DNA of 64,000 nucleotides from Thermoflexaceae bacterium (GTDB taxonomy: Bacteria; Chloroflexota; Dehalococcoidia; Tepidiformales; Tepidiformaceae): positions 1 through 64,000 of the forward strand of contig JABTUD010000002.1 in NCBI GenBank assembly GCA_015075555.1, written 5' to 3'. Positions 50,145 to 58,688 of the stretch are shown in pieces (the first letter of the stretch is position 1; every line of letters starts with the position of its first letter). The position numbers and the translations under genes are program-made. Below the pieces are notes generated by a model. It was not told where the DNA came from, made no database searches, and saw only the letters and a list, made by a program, of their open reading frames with translations.

Positions 50145-51971
50145 CTATTCGTCGCGCAGCCGCAGGACCGCCATAAAGGCCTCCTGCGGGATTTCGACGT
50201 TGCCGACCCGCTTCATGCGCTTCTTTCCCTCGGCCTGCTTTTCGAGCAGCTTCCGCTTGCGCGTGATATCGCCGCCGTAGCACTTGGCGAGGACGTTCTT
50301 GCGCATGGCCCGGATCGTCTCGCGCGCAATAATACGACCGCCAACGGCTGCTTGCAGTGGCACTTCGAACATCTGGCGCGGGATGAGGTCCCGGAGCTTC
50401 GCGACGAGCTGACGGCCCTCGCGGTGAGCGTTGGCGCTGTGCGTGATGAGAGAGAGGGCGTCGACGGGGATGCCGTTGACAAGGATGTCGACTTTCACCA
50501 GGTTGGCCGGCCGGTACTCGCTCACGTGGTAGTCGAGGCTGGCGTAGCCGCTGGTGGAACCCTTCAACTGATCGTAGAAGTCCACCAGGATCTCGGCCAT
50601 GGGGATGTCGTATTCGAGCATGACGCGGGCCTCACCGGGGGCGAGGTCGCTCTCCGCCTCCAGGTACTCCATGCGCACGAACTGGCCGCGGCGGGTGGTC
50701 ACCAGCTCCATCACCTGGCCAATGAAGCGGCTGGGAGTGATGACATCGATGCGTGCCCAGGGCTCGCGGATCTCGGCGATCTTCGAGGGGTCGGGGAGCG
50801 CGGCCGGGTTGTCGACGACGATCTCCTCGGCACTGGTAGTGGTGACTTCGTACTCCACGCTGGGGGCGGTTGTAAGCAACCTGAGGCCGTACTCCCGTTC
50901 GAGACGTTCAGCGACGATCTCCAGGTGGAGCAGGCCCAGGAAGCCGCAGCGGAAGCCAAACCCGAGTGCCACAGACGACTCGGGCTCGTACACCAGCGAG
51001 GCGTCGTTCAGGCTGAGGCGTGACAACGCCTCGCGGAGCTCCTGGTACTGGTCAGAATCTGTCGGATAGATGCCCGCGAAAACCATGGGCTTCGCCTGCC
51101 GGTAGCCGGGCAGAGGCTCAGCCGCCGGCTGCGAGGCCAGGGTTATCGTGTCGCCCACACGGCACTCGGCGACATCCTTGAGGCCCGTCGCCACATAGCC
51201 CACCTCGCCGCACCCAAGGGCGGGCAGAGGGCGCATCTGGGGGCTGAAGATGCCGTATTCGAGCGGTTCGAAGGTGGAGCCAGTCTGCATCAGGCCCAGG
51301 CTCCTGCGGCCCTCCATGGCGCCTTCAAAGACGCGCACATGGGCCACCACGCCCTTGTAGGCGTCGTACTTCGAATCGAAGATGAGGGCCTTCAATGGCG
51401 CGTTAGGGTCTCCGGCAGGACGCGGAATCCGCACATGTATAGCCTCCAGGATCTCATCAATGCCGGCGCCCTCCTTGGCGCTGGCGAAGATCACCTCATC
51501 GCGGTCAAAGCCAATCACGCGCTCAAGCTCGTGGGCAACTCGCTCGGGCTCGGCGTGGGGGAGGTCGATCTTGTTAACTACGGGAATGAGGCGCAGGTCC
51601 TGGCTCATCGCCAGGTAGACATTGGCGAGGGTCTGGGCCTCGATGCCCTGCGAGGCGTCGACAACGAGCAGAGCGCCCTCGCAGGCAGCCAGCGAGCGGG
51701 ACACCTCGTAGGCGAAGTCCACGTGGCCGGGCGTATCGATGAGGTTGTACTCGTATACCTGGCCATCGCTGGCGGCGTAAGTCATCCGGGCCGCGGCGGC
51801 CTTGATGGTGATGCCCTTTTCGCGTTCGAGATCCATGGAGTCGAGGAGCTGCTCGGCCATCTCGCGGCGGCTGACCGTGCCCGTGCGTTCGAGCAGCCGG
51901 TCGGCGAGGGTCGACTTCCCGTGATCGATGTGAGCGATGATGCAGAAGTTGCGGATGTGGGACTGGTCCAC
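50145..51971 (-). CDS. lepA: Elongation factor 4 (LepA)
   Basis: The 608-residue GTPase has G1 [14 protein letters not shown], the EKGITI G2 region, G3 [20 protein letters not shown]4 NKIDLP, and the LepA-specific C-terminal domain with [27 protein letters not shown]. LepA promotes back-translocation or assists initiation and ribosome assembly. The start is GTG. A TACACT box ends 6 bases upstream, suggesting a leaderless transcript, so translation of this GTPase would itself start without a Shine-Dalgarno sequence. Confidence 0.96.
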   Translation of the reverse strand: MDQSHIRNFCIIAHIDHGKSTLADRLLERTGTVSRREMAEQLLDSMDLEREKGITIKAAAARMTYAASDGQVYEYNLIDTPGHVDFAYEVSRSLAACEGALLVVDASQGIEAQTLANVYLAMSQDLRLIPVVNKIDLPHAEPERVAHELERVIGFDRDEVIFASAKEGAGIDEILEAIHVRIPRPAGDPNAPLKALIFDSKYDAYKGVVAHVRVFEGAMEGRRSLGLMQTGSTFEPLEYGIFSPQMRPLPALGCGEVGYVATGLKDVAECRVGDTITLASQPAAEPLPGYRQAKPMVFAGIYPTDSDQYQELREALSRLSLNDASLVYEPESSVALGFGFRCGFLGLLHLEIVAERLEREYGLRLLTTAPSVEYEVTTTSAEEIVVDNPAALPDPSKIAEIREPWARIDVITPSRFIGQVMELVTTRRGQFVRMEYLEAESDLAPGEARVMLEYDIPMAEILVDFYDQLKGSTSGYASLDYHVSEYRPANLVKVDILVNGIPVDALSLITHSANAHREGRQLVAKLRDLIPRQMFEVPLQAAVGGRIIARETIRAMRKNVLAKCYGGDITRKRKLLEKQAEGKKRMKRVGNVEIPQEAFMAVLRLRDE

Positions 51972-51977
51972 GCTCCC

Positions 51978-51983
51978 AGTGTA
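51978..51983 (-). promoter_or_regulatory. Putative -10 box (TACACT), leaderless lepA
   Basis: On the reverse strand TACACT ends 6 bases before the GTG start of lepA. No SD sequence is present between them. Confidence 0.5.
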
Positions 51984-52015
51984 GGGCGGGCCGCATTTAT
52001 GCGGAGAACCGGAAA

Positions 52016-52046
52016 GAAGGGGCGGCCGCAGTGCGGCCGCCCCTTC
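52016..52046 (-). terminator. Strong Rho-independent terminator
   Basis: Perfect 14-base arms (52016-52029, 52033-52046) with a three-base loop lie 28 bases after the stop of the lipoprotein gene. On the reverse strand it is followed by TTTCC. The stem is the strongest in the window. Confidence 0.8.
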
Positions 52047-52074
52047 CGAGTCGCCCGGCAGGCGTCACCGGCAG

Positions 52075-53232
52075 CTACTTCCAGGCGTTGGCCTGGGAGC
52101 CGGTGCCGACACCGACCGAAACAATGGCCTTGCCATCCGGTGCGGGAGTGACGGTGGCCATAGCGCCGAAGTTCGTCTTCGATGACCCGTGGCCAGTCTG
52201 AATGTTGATGAAGCCGCTGGCGTAGAACACGTACGTCCCGCCGCTTGCCTGGCGCTTGGTCCACTGGACGCTGGCGAGCTTGGGCGCAACCTGCTTCACG
52301 AGCTCGAGGGCAGCATTCTGGTCGCCCGGCGCGGCGAACCCACCGATGGCCACCTCGCCAAGGCCACCGGCGACGATGTCGGCCGCAGCATCGTTGGTGA
52401 TTGCGCCGGCGAAGCCAGTCATGGCTACTTCGGCGCCATTGGACATCTTGCCGTAGGCGGCCACGCCGGCCGCGCCGATCTTGGCCGTTAGGATCCCTTT
52501 GTCGTTCGAAGGGAAGGTGAGGCTGGCAACCACGCCCGCTGCCGCCGCGCCCGTGTCCGTGTAGGAGAACGTGCGGCCGTAGACGGCCTGGCTGAAGGCA
52601 TTCAGAGCTGTCGTCACGTCATACTTGACTGCTCCGCCAGCAGCGCCCTGCCCGCCCCCAATCGGGGTTCCGTCTTTGGTGACCGTGCCCTGGGCAGCTC
52701 CCCCGGCGGCTGCGCCACCAGATGAAGATGCGGTCCCGCCGGTGGCCTTTATTGCCACGCCGAACTTGCTGAAGTGTTCGACGCTCGCGGTGACCGTCTT
52801 GGCCGAAGAATCGACCGTGCTGGGCACGTCTTCCCAGGCGGTGGAATCGGGGTTGAAGTAGACGATCGTAAGGTCGTTGTCGTCCACGCTGCCCAGGGGC
52901 ACGCCGCCGTAGCGGATCACAATGTCCACGGGCTTGTCGAAGCGCCGCACCTCGGCGCCCTTGCGGTCGTGAGCAATGAAGTCAAACGCCAGGAGCGCCT
53001 TCCGGCCCGCCGAATCGGCGAGGTCGTTGTTGGGGGTGGCATCGAACTTCAGCGAATCGCGGAACGCCTTGTCGGCCGCACTGAAGGTCACCAGCTCGTC
53101 GGAGTCTGCGTTGCTCGTCGAAGCGGAGTCACCCCCCTTGCCCGGGCTGTCGACGTCGTCGCCGCAGGCGACGAGCCCAGGACCAATTGCGGCCAGCGCT
53201 GCGCAGACCAGGATCCAGCGGTTTACAAGCAT
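52075..53232 (-). CDS. Predicted lipoprotein, unknown function
   Basis: The 385-residue protein has a lipoprotein signal (MLVNRWILVCAALAAIGPGLVACG, lipobox VACG with Cys23) and a Ser/Asp-rich linker. A conserved-looking domain follows with beta strands (VDIVIRYGGVPLGSVDDNDLTIVYFNPDS), then a Gly/Ala-rich stretch (GGAAAGGAAQG). The C-terminal domain has repeated GFAGAIT and GGLGEVAIGGFA segments. Its start is supported by GAGGAGGAA upstream. Function unknown; the C-terminal domain could be an anchored adhesin or binding module. Confidence 0.75.
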   Translation of the reverse strand: MLVNRWILVCAALAAIGPGLVACGDDVDSPGKGGDSASTSNADSDELVTFSAADKAFRDSLKFDATPNNDLADSAGRKALLAFDFIAHDRKGAEVRRFDKPVDIVIRYGGVPLGSVDDNDLTIVYFNPDSTAWEDVPSTVDSSAKTVTASVEHFSKFGVAIKATGGTASSSGGAAAGGAAQGTVTKDGTPIGGGQGAAGGAVKYDVTTALNAFSQAVYGRTFSYTDTGAAAAGVVASLTFPSNDKGILTAKIGAAGVAAYGKMSNGAEVAMTGFAGAITNDAAADIVAGGLGEVAIGGFAAPGDQNAALELVKQVAPKLASVQWTKRQASGGTYVFYASGFINIQTGHGSSKTNFGAMATVTPAPDGKAIVSVGVGTGSQANAWK

Positions 53233-53532
53233 GTGTATCAATTCCTCCTCTGGGTGACTTATCGGCCTCGTTGCAGCCTGGTTAACCCGTTGCACGACGT
53301 TTTTCCGAATTCTGTTCGTTTTCGAGGGTAATTCCCTATCCCCGGCTGCCCGGGGGAGAATAGGTTCGCGCCGGTCGATATCGGCCCCGATACAGGAGTT
53401 GTGGACCTGGGACCAGTCCATGGATCTTGTGTAAACGGGGCGGGGGCCGGGCAGTGATCGAGCAGGTCCAGAGTCACACTGAATGCCGCACGGTTCATGG
53501 CAGCGGCAGAACGGTCAGCCTATACTGAGTCC
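53233..53532. other. Divergent intergenic region, 52075 and 53533 genes
   Basis: About 300 bases. The left side holds the SD of the lipoprotein gene. The right side holds the TATACT box of the metallopeptidase gene. A 6-base stem CCCCGG/CCGGGG near 53340 is the only hairpin noticed. No small gene was recognised. Confidence 0.4.
53521..53526 (+). promoter_or_regulatory. Putative -10 box (TATACT), leaderless
   Basis: TATACT ends 6 bases before the ATG at 53533, with no SD sequence. Confidence 0.55.
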
Positions 53533-55128
53533 ATGTGGCGAAGGCGCCGTCTTGCTCTCGTTCTACTCGCCGCAAACGCTTCGTTCATCGGTGCTCTCGG
53601 GTGTGGCACCGGCGAATCTGCCCCCCCTTCGGCCACCACCCCCGTCGCAACTCAGGACGCAGTCCCGCAGTCCCAACGGGGGTCCGCCACCACGCTCCTG
53701 CGGAAGCAAGATGCCATTCCCGCGCCCACCGCTGCCAACCAGGTGGAGATTCGGTTCGGCGCCGAAGTGGAGCCGGAAGTCCGGGAGATGGTCCGGGATG
53801 GAGCAGCGATGGCAGCAGAGTATTTCCGGGCCAACCTGCACATCGAACTCCCTCCTGTATCGATGTTCGTTTTTCGCGACGCGCAGGCGTGGGTGCGTCA
53901 CGTTGCGCCCGAGGGGAGTTCGGACTGCGCCTACGCGCTCGCACTACTCAAGGCCAAGGCGGCGAGTTTCAAGGCCGCCAAGACCGACGGCCGGTGGAAC
54001 GGGAGGGATGCCAGCGTCTACCTGGCGCCGCGCAATGGACCGCTGGCGCAATGGGAAGTGAACCTCGTGGTGGTGCATGAGCTCTTCCACGTTGCCCAGT
54101 GGAGTGCCCGGGGCAGCCCGGCGGCAGGGGGAGCGTCAACGGTCAACTGGCTCGATGAGGGAGCAGCTGAGCTGGCTGCAGCACTGGTAAACGATGGCTA
54201 CCACCTCGTCGCCCTCGATATCTCGACATCCACACGAGTCAACACCGCGCGGAGCAGCGCGGCCACGTTGGCCGCAACTGAGTCAGGAGGCGCCAGCGTC
54301 GGGGGCGTAGACAGGTACTTCCTGGGCTATCTCGCGTTGGTGCTTCAGGGCGAACCGGTAGAACAGCTGAGGCGCGCACTTGAGACCCAGCGCCAAATGG
54401 TCGCCATAACAGATGCTGCCCTGGCGTTCGAAGCGGCCTTTGGCGTTGACCTATCCGTCTTCCGTGCTGCCTTCGAAGCGCGGCGCGCGAGCGGCTTCCC
54501 GGTTGGGTCTGGAAATCTGCGAGGGACTGTTCACAATGCAGACGGCCTTCCCGAGCAAGGGGTGCTACTCGCTGCCTGCCACCCGGACGGGAACGGCTGT
54601 ACCTACACCACTCCCGGCGCCGGTGGAGCATTCGCCCTCGACGTCGCTCCGGGTTCCAGTTCGGTACTCCAGGTGTCACTGCTGGACGCTGGAGCTACCT
54701 CACTCGGCTTCTGGTCGTCCGCCGGCCTCGTGCGTACGGTCGGGGAAGCGGACCAGATCGACCCGGCAGTCGAAACGTTCGTTAAGCTCACTCTGCCAAT
54801 CCCGCGTTCGAACCTCATTCAGACAGAACCACTCGGGACAGACAACTGCAGCTTTCCGGTCCCGCCGCCGGGTGTGTTTGAGAAGCCCGGCACGTTCGCT
54901 CTGGGCCTCGACGCCCCGGCGGGCACAACCGAGCTGATATTCACTGATAGCGACATGGATGGAAGCCAACGCGCGGTCCGGATCAATCCCGGGGGACTCA
55001 ATGAGGAGACGATCGGCGCCCCCGGCCTCTTGTACTTCAGGGGGTACGGCCGGCTCGGGAAACTGACCCTCGCCTCACCGCTCCAATTCGATCACAAGGC
55101 CGGCGAGCGCATAGAGTCCGTCAAGTAG
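53533..55128 (+). CDS. Putative gluzincin-like metallopeptidase lipoprotein
   Basis: The 531-residue protein has a lipoprotein signal (MWRRRRLALVLLAANASFIGALGCG in pattern, lipobox LGCG with Cys24). The mature part has an N-terminal helical domain and the zinc motif VVHELFHVAQW (HExxH about 182-186). A glutamate follows in NWLDEGAAELAA about 25 residues later, the gluzincin arrangement. After residue about 330 is an Ig-like domain (GNLRGTVHNADGLPEQGVLLAACHPDGNG), then a C-terminal beta domain. It is likely a surface-attached protease. The frame is open from 53497, but the signal peptide fixes ATG 53533. Confidence 0.75.
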   Translation: MWRRRRLALVLLAANASFIGALGCGTGESAPPSATTPVATQDAVPQSQRGSATTLLRKQDAIPAPTAANQVEIRFGAEVEPEVREMVRDGAAMAAEYFRANLHIELPPVSMFVFRDAQAWVRHVAPEGSSDCAYALALLKAKAASFKAAKTDGRWNGRDASVYLAPRNGPLAQWEVNLVVVHELFHVAQWSARGSPAAGGASTVNWLDEGAAELAAALVNDGYHLVALDISTSTRVNTARSSAATLAATESGGASVGGVDRYFLGYLALVLQGEPVEQLRRALETQRQMVAITDAALAFEAAFGVDLSVFRAAFEARRASGFPVGSGNLRGTVHNADGLPEQGVLLAACHPDGNGCTYTTPGAGGAFALDVAPGSSSVLQVSLLDAGATSLGFWSSAGLVRTVGEADQIDPAVETFVKLTLPIPRSNLIQTEPLGTDNCSFPVPPPGVFEKPGTFALGLDAPAGTTELIFTDSDMDGSQRAVRINPGGLNEETIGAPGLLYFRGYGRLGKLTLASPLQFDHKAGERIESVK

Positions 55129-55336
55129 AGCCAGAGGATTCCTGCACCGGCCGGCGCCACATGACCCATTCGTTGTTCTGACTGGCCCGTTTTCGCCAGA
55201 GCTGTCGCAGCACGAAGGAATCCTCGTCTGGCGAAATCGCATTGGTGGTGCCGGCGGCTCAACAGCCCTTGAGAGCCCGCATTACCCCCGCCGTGGTACC
55301 CTTCTTTGACGCTACATCCCTCCCACAGGAGTCCAC

Positions 55337-56275
55337 ATGGCCCGCAAGAAAGTCACGATTATCGGCGCAGGCATGACGGGCGGAGCAATGGCTCAGCGCC
55401 TGATCGAACGCGATATCTGCGACGTGGTCCTGCAAGATGACCCGCAGTTCGCCGGAACCATGCACTTCGGCAAGGCGCTCGATGAATCCCAGGCGGCGGC
55501 ATGGGAGGGCTTCAGCCATCGCATCTCTGCCACCGACGGGTGGGAGGAGACGCGCAACTCCGACGTGGTCATCTGCACTGCCGGGGCGCCGCGGAAGCCC
55601 GGCATGAGCCGCGAAGAGCTCCTCAACAACAACGCCGCCATCGTCAGGGCTAAGGTCGGTGAGGCGGCGAGGCACTCGCCCGGGGCGGCGATCATCATCT
55701 TCGCGAACCCGATGGACGCGATGTGCCACGTGGCCCTCAAGGCCAGCGGCTTCCCGCGTGAACGGATTATCGGCCAGGGCGGAATGCTCGATAGCGCCCG
55801 CTACCGGCACTTCGTGGCGGACGCGCTCGGCGTCTCGCCTGTGGATGTACACGGGTATGTGATCGGCGGGCACACCGACACGACGATGGTCCCCGTGGTG
55901 AGCCAGACGCGCGTTGGCGGCGTTCCGCTCACCGACCTGCTGCCGCCCGATCGCGTACAGGAGATCGTGGCGCGCGCCATGCGCGGCGGCGCCGAGATCA
56001 CGGAACTCTACAAGACGGGCAGCGCCTACTACGCGCCCTCCGCCGCCACCGTGGCCATGGCTGAGGCGATCCTGCTTGACCAGCGCCGGCTGATGCCCTG
56101 CTCGGTCCTCCACCAGGGCGAATACGGCATCCGCGATGTCTCTTCGGGCACCGTCTGCCAGCTTGGCGAGGGAGGCATTCAGCGCACCTTTGAGCTGCCC
56201 CTCACCGATGACGAGCGCGCAAGGGTGGTGGCGGCCGCAGAAGCGACGAGGGAGCTCGTGAAACTACTGACCTGA
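55337..56275 (+). CDS. mdh: Malate dehydrogenase (lactate/malate dehydrogenase superfamily)
   Basis: The 312-residue NAD enzyme has the Rossmann loop KVTIIGAGMTGGAMAQ, VICTAGAPRKPGMSREELL with the substrate-loop arginine, NPMDAM and the active-site segment GYVIGGHTDTTMVPVVSQ. The histidine is kept (GGHTD rather than GxHG). The substrate loop (PRKPGMSR) favours malate over lactate. It is a TCA-cycle enzyme in most bacteria. AGGAG lies before the ATG. The gene is followed by 500 bases without a gene and then the insertion sequence. Confidence 0.9.
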   Translation: MARKKVTIIGAGMTGGAMAQRLIERDICDVVLQDDPQFAGTMHFGKALDESQAAAWEGFSHRISATDGWEETRNSDVVICTAGAPRKPGMSREELLNNNAAIVRAKVGEAARHSPGAAIIIFANPMDAMCHVALKASGFPRERIIGQGGMLDSARYRHFVADALGVSPVDVHGYVIGGHTDTTMVPVVSQTRVGGVPLTDLLPPDRVQEIVARAMRGGAEITELYKTGSAYYAPSAATVAMAEAILLDQRRLMPCSVLHQGEYGIRDVSSGTVCQLGEGGIQRTFELPLTDDERARVVAAAEATRELVKLLT

Positions 56276-56776
56276 GGCCGTCGGATGTGAGTTCGATTTC
56301 GCCCGTACCACGCAACGGCCTCATTCGGGGGTTGCGCCACTTCGGGTTCGCCGGACCGTACTCAGGAGGCCAGCACCAGTTCATGGTCAAAGACACATTG
56401 CGAGTGAGGCTGCCAGGGCTCATGGTTCGGACGTAAGCGTTTACCTGCTGGCCCGGATTCTTGCCCAGGCCGGGATCTCTCGCGACCAATGGATCACGCG
56501 GTAAGGCCGGGCATGAGGTGGACGCGCAGTGCGGCCGGGCTCCCCACCCCGGGCGCGTGATCAGGTCCAGATACCTGCGAGACAGTCGCGAAGCGGCTGG
56601 CAAGCAGGAAGGGGAGCAGGCATAGGAGGGGCGGGTAATTGTATAGACAATTGCCGACGGGATTGCACCCCTCCATGTTCGAATGGGCGATACCGTGCGG
56701 GGATGTGGGGAAAGGGGAGTCTCCCAGTAGGATCGGGGTGGCACTCAACCCACTCCGCCAAGCAAGGAGACCTCCC
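56276..56776. other. Gene-free stretch upstream of transposase, possible IS left side
   Basis: About 500 bases between mdh and the IS481 transposase hold no convincing gene. Base composition is less GC-biased than neighbouring genes in places (for example AATTGTATAGACAATT at about 56638, a 6-base inverted repeat). A minus-strand frame of 180 codons covers much of it but has no start or homology that I recognise. The region may contain the left end of the element. Confidence 0.4.
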
Positions 56777-57836
56777 ATGCCCGAGTCTAGCAGCCCCCAC
56801 GCTGTCTCTGCCTGCCCGGAGGGCGCGATGCGCATCGTAAGCGGTGTCACCGGGCCCATGCTCAAGCTCGCAAGGAAGGAGCTGGTACAGCTCTCCCCGA
56901 AGGCGAGGCAACGGCTGAAGTGGATAGAGTGGCACCTGGAGCATGACCAGAATGTGTGCCTGACCGCCCGGCACTTCGCCATCAGCCGGGAGACTTTCTA
57001 CCGCTGGTGGCGCCGGTACGACCCCAGGAACCTGGCCACACTGGAGGACCGGCCGAGCAGGCCCAGGCGCCGGCGCCGGCCGACCTGGACCACCGCCCAG
57101 GTGCTCGCAGTGAAGGCGTTGCGGGAACGGTTCCCGCGCTGGGGGAAGCTGAAGCTGGCGGTGCTCCTCCTGCGCCAGGGGTTCGCCCTCTCCGCCTCGA
57201 TGGTGGGCCGCATCCTGCGTTACCTCAAAGCGCACGGCCAGCTCAAGGAACCGCCGCTCAACCGTACCCCGGCCCAGCGGCGGCGCTGGCAGCGCCCCTA
57301 TGCCACCCGCAAGCCGAAGGAGTACCTCGCCCTCCACCCGGGGGACCTGGTACAAGTCGACACCCTCGACCTGCGTGATGGCCGCCGGGTCCTCAAGCAG
57401 TTCACCGCCATCGATGTCGCCAGCCGCTGCGCGGTGGTCACCGTCGCCTCCAACGCCACCGCCTCCCTCGCCGTACGCCTCCTCGATGCCCTCGACCGGC
57501 TCCCCTTCGCTGTCAGGGCTATCCAGGTCGATGGAGGCTCGGAGTTCATGGCCGCCTTCGAGGCTGCCTGCCAGGCTCGCGGCATACTCCTCTTCGTCCT
57601 TCCGCCCCACAGCCCCAAGCTCAATGGCCGCGTCGAACGCCTCAATCGCACCGCCCGCGAGGAGTGTTACGACCTCACCCTCGAAGACTTCACCGTCTCC
57701 GCCCTCTCCCGCGCTGCCCGCCGCTGGGAACACACCTACAACCACATCCGCCCTCACCAGGCCCTCGGCATGCTCACCCCAGCCCAGTTCCTGGCCCAAT
57801 CCCACAAGGAGCAACTGTCACGGACGTCTTGAACCA
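56423..57836 (+). mobile_element. IS481-type insertion sequence (boundaries tentative)
   Basis: A DDE transposase occupies most of the element. The only inverted-repeat candidate is TGGTTC at 56423-56428 matching GAACCA at 57831-57836, extended by GACGT on both sides (with a one-base gap). The right tip overlaps the transposase stop. No target duplication is visible next to these ends, and the left leader of about 350 bases is long for IS481. The transposase call is firm; the coordinates are not. Confidence 0.4.
56777..57832 (+). CDS. IS481-family transposase
   Basis: The 351-residue transposase has an N-terminal helix-turn-helix (ARHFAISRETFYRWWRRYDP), a basic linker and an integrase catalytic core. 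The core carries D (VQVDTLDL), D (VDGGSEFMAAF) and E (LNGRVERLNRTAREEC), the DDE triad. The C-terminal motif YNHIRPHQALGMLTPAQFL is typical of IS481/IS3-type enzymes. It looks intact. AAGGAGA precedes the ATG. The open frame extends 46 codons upstream but lacks support. Confidence 0.93.
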   Translation: MPESSSPHAVSACPEGAMRIVSGVTGPMLKLARKELVQLSPKARQRLKWIEWHLEHDQNVCLTARHFAISRETFYRWWRRYDPRNLATLEDRPSRPRRRRRPTWTTAQVLAVKALRERFPRWGKLKLAVLLLRQGFALSASMVGRILRYLKAHGQLKEPPLNRTPAQRRRWQRPYATRKPKEYLALHPGDLVQVDTLDLRDGRRVLKQFTAIDVASRCAVVTVASNATASLAVRLLDALDRLPFAVRAIQVDGGSEFMAAFEAACQARGILLFVLPPHSPKLNGRVERLNRTAREECYDLTLEDFTVSALSRAARRWEHTYNHIRPHQALGMLTPAQFLAQSHKEQLSRTS

Positions 57837-57869
57837 GTACAGCGCGTTGGACACCAGCCGGGCGGCTGC

Positions 57870-57875
57870 TACGAT
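57870..57875 (+). promoter_or_regulatory. Putative -10 box (TACGAT), leaderless
   Basis: TACGAT ends 8 bases before the GTG at 57884. It lies 34 bases beyond the end of the transposase gene. Confidence 0.45.
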
Positions 57876-57883
57876 TCGCTCCG

Positions 57884-58582
57884 GTGAGCACCACTCGAGC
57901 AACACAACGGGGACGGCCCGGAGTTGCCAGTTCTCTGCTGGTGTTCCTGTCGCTGGCCGCGGTGGTCTGCGGCATGACGTTGCTCTTCCTGGCGATGCGT
58001 AGCGTCATGGAAATCGGCGGATCCTGTGGGAGCGACGGAGTTCACGTTGGTGTCCGGCCATGCCCGGACGGTGTTCCGCTGGCGCTGTTTGGCGGGGTCT
58101 TTGGCGGGGTGATTGCCCTTTTCGTGTACCTGGGCGCGGTGAGCAAGTACGGGGCCACAAGCTGGGTTTGGCTTGCCTGGCCGGCCCTGTTCCTCGCCCT
58201 GGGATGGAACTTCCTCGAATTCGGGCTGGACCCGCCGGGAGACCACGGGCCCGCCTGGGGCTGGCTCGTGTGCGCGGTTGTTTTCGGAGCCATGGGGGGC
58301 GCGCCGCTCGTTGCCTTCGCGAAGCCCCTCGCGCGGGCAATCCTCCCGCTGCCAAACCGGCCGGAGTACCCCTACCCCGGCTACGAGCGCCCGCGCAAAG
58401 AGCCAGTGGTGCTGGTCGAGCCCACCTATGACCCCCCTCCGCCCGCGCGCGAACACGGCGCCTCCAGTCGCTCCGCGGTGGTTGCCTCTCTCGAAAGGCT
58501 GTCCGCTCTGCACGGCTCAGGCGCACTTACCGACGAGGAGTTTCGCGCGGCCAAGGAACGGGTGCTGGAGGAAGGCGTGTGA
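57884..58582 (+). CDS. Membrane protein with C-terminal SHOCT domain
   Basis: The 232-residue protein has about four membrane helices (15-38, 66-87, 96-118, 128-150), a proline-rich cytoplasmic linker, and a C-terminal SHOCT motif (SLERLSALHGSGALTDEEFRAAKERVL). SHOCT is a short helical domain common at the ends of membrane or nucleic-acid proteins. The GTG start lies 48 bases after the transposase gene. The next reading frame starts inside its stop codon (GTGA). Confidence 0.75.
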   Translation: MSTTRATQRGRPGVASSLLVFLSLAAVVCGMTLLFLAMRSVMEIGGSCGSDGVHVGVRPCPDGVPLALFGGVFGGVIALFVYLGAVSKYGATSWVWLAWPALFLALGWNFLEFGLDPPGDHGPAWGWLVCAVVFGAMGGAPLVAFAKPLARAILPLPNRPEYPYPGYERPRKEPVVLVEPTYDPPPPAREHGASSRSAVVASLERLSALHGSGALTDEEFRAAKERVLEEGV

Positions 58583-58677
58583 GCACCGGGACAAGGTGGT
58601 ACTGGTTCCTGCTCCAGATTGCGGCCGTAGGCGCTGGCATCGTCGGCGGGACGAAGATCTTCGACGCGATCGTCTGA
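58579..58677 (+). CDS. 32-residue membrane peptide
   Basis: A GTG at 58579 overlaps the stop of the SHOCT gene by 4 bases (GTGA). The product MSTGTRWYWFLLQIAAVGAG continues IVGGTKIFDAIV and stops at 58677, 12 bases before the argH stop. It consists of one hydrophobic helix with a short basic N terminus. The overlap and transmembrane character point to a small partner of the SHOCT protein (inference). No homologue can be named. Confidence 0.6.
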   Translation: MSTGTRWYWFLLQIAAVGAGIVGGTKIFDAIV

Positions 58678-58688
58678 ACGCCGCCCGG

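Noticed and set aside
56202-56744. 180-codon reverse-strand frame between mdh and transposase
   Set aside because: It overlaps the end of mdh and has no plausible start or known domain; kept only as a note in the intergenic entry.
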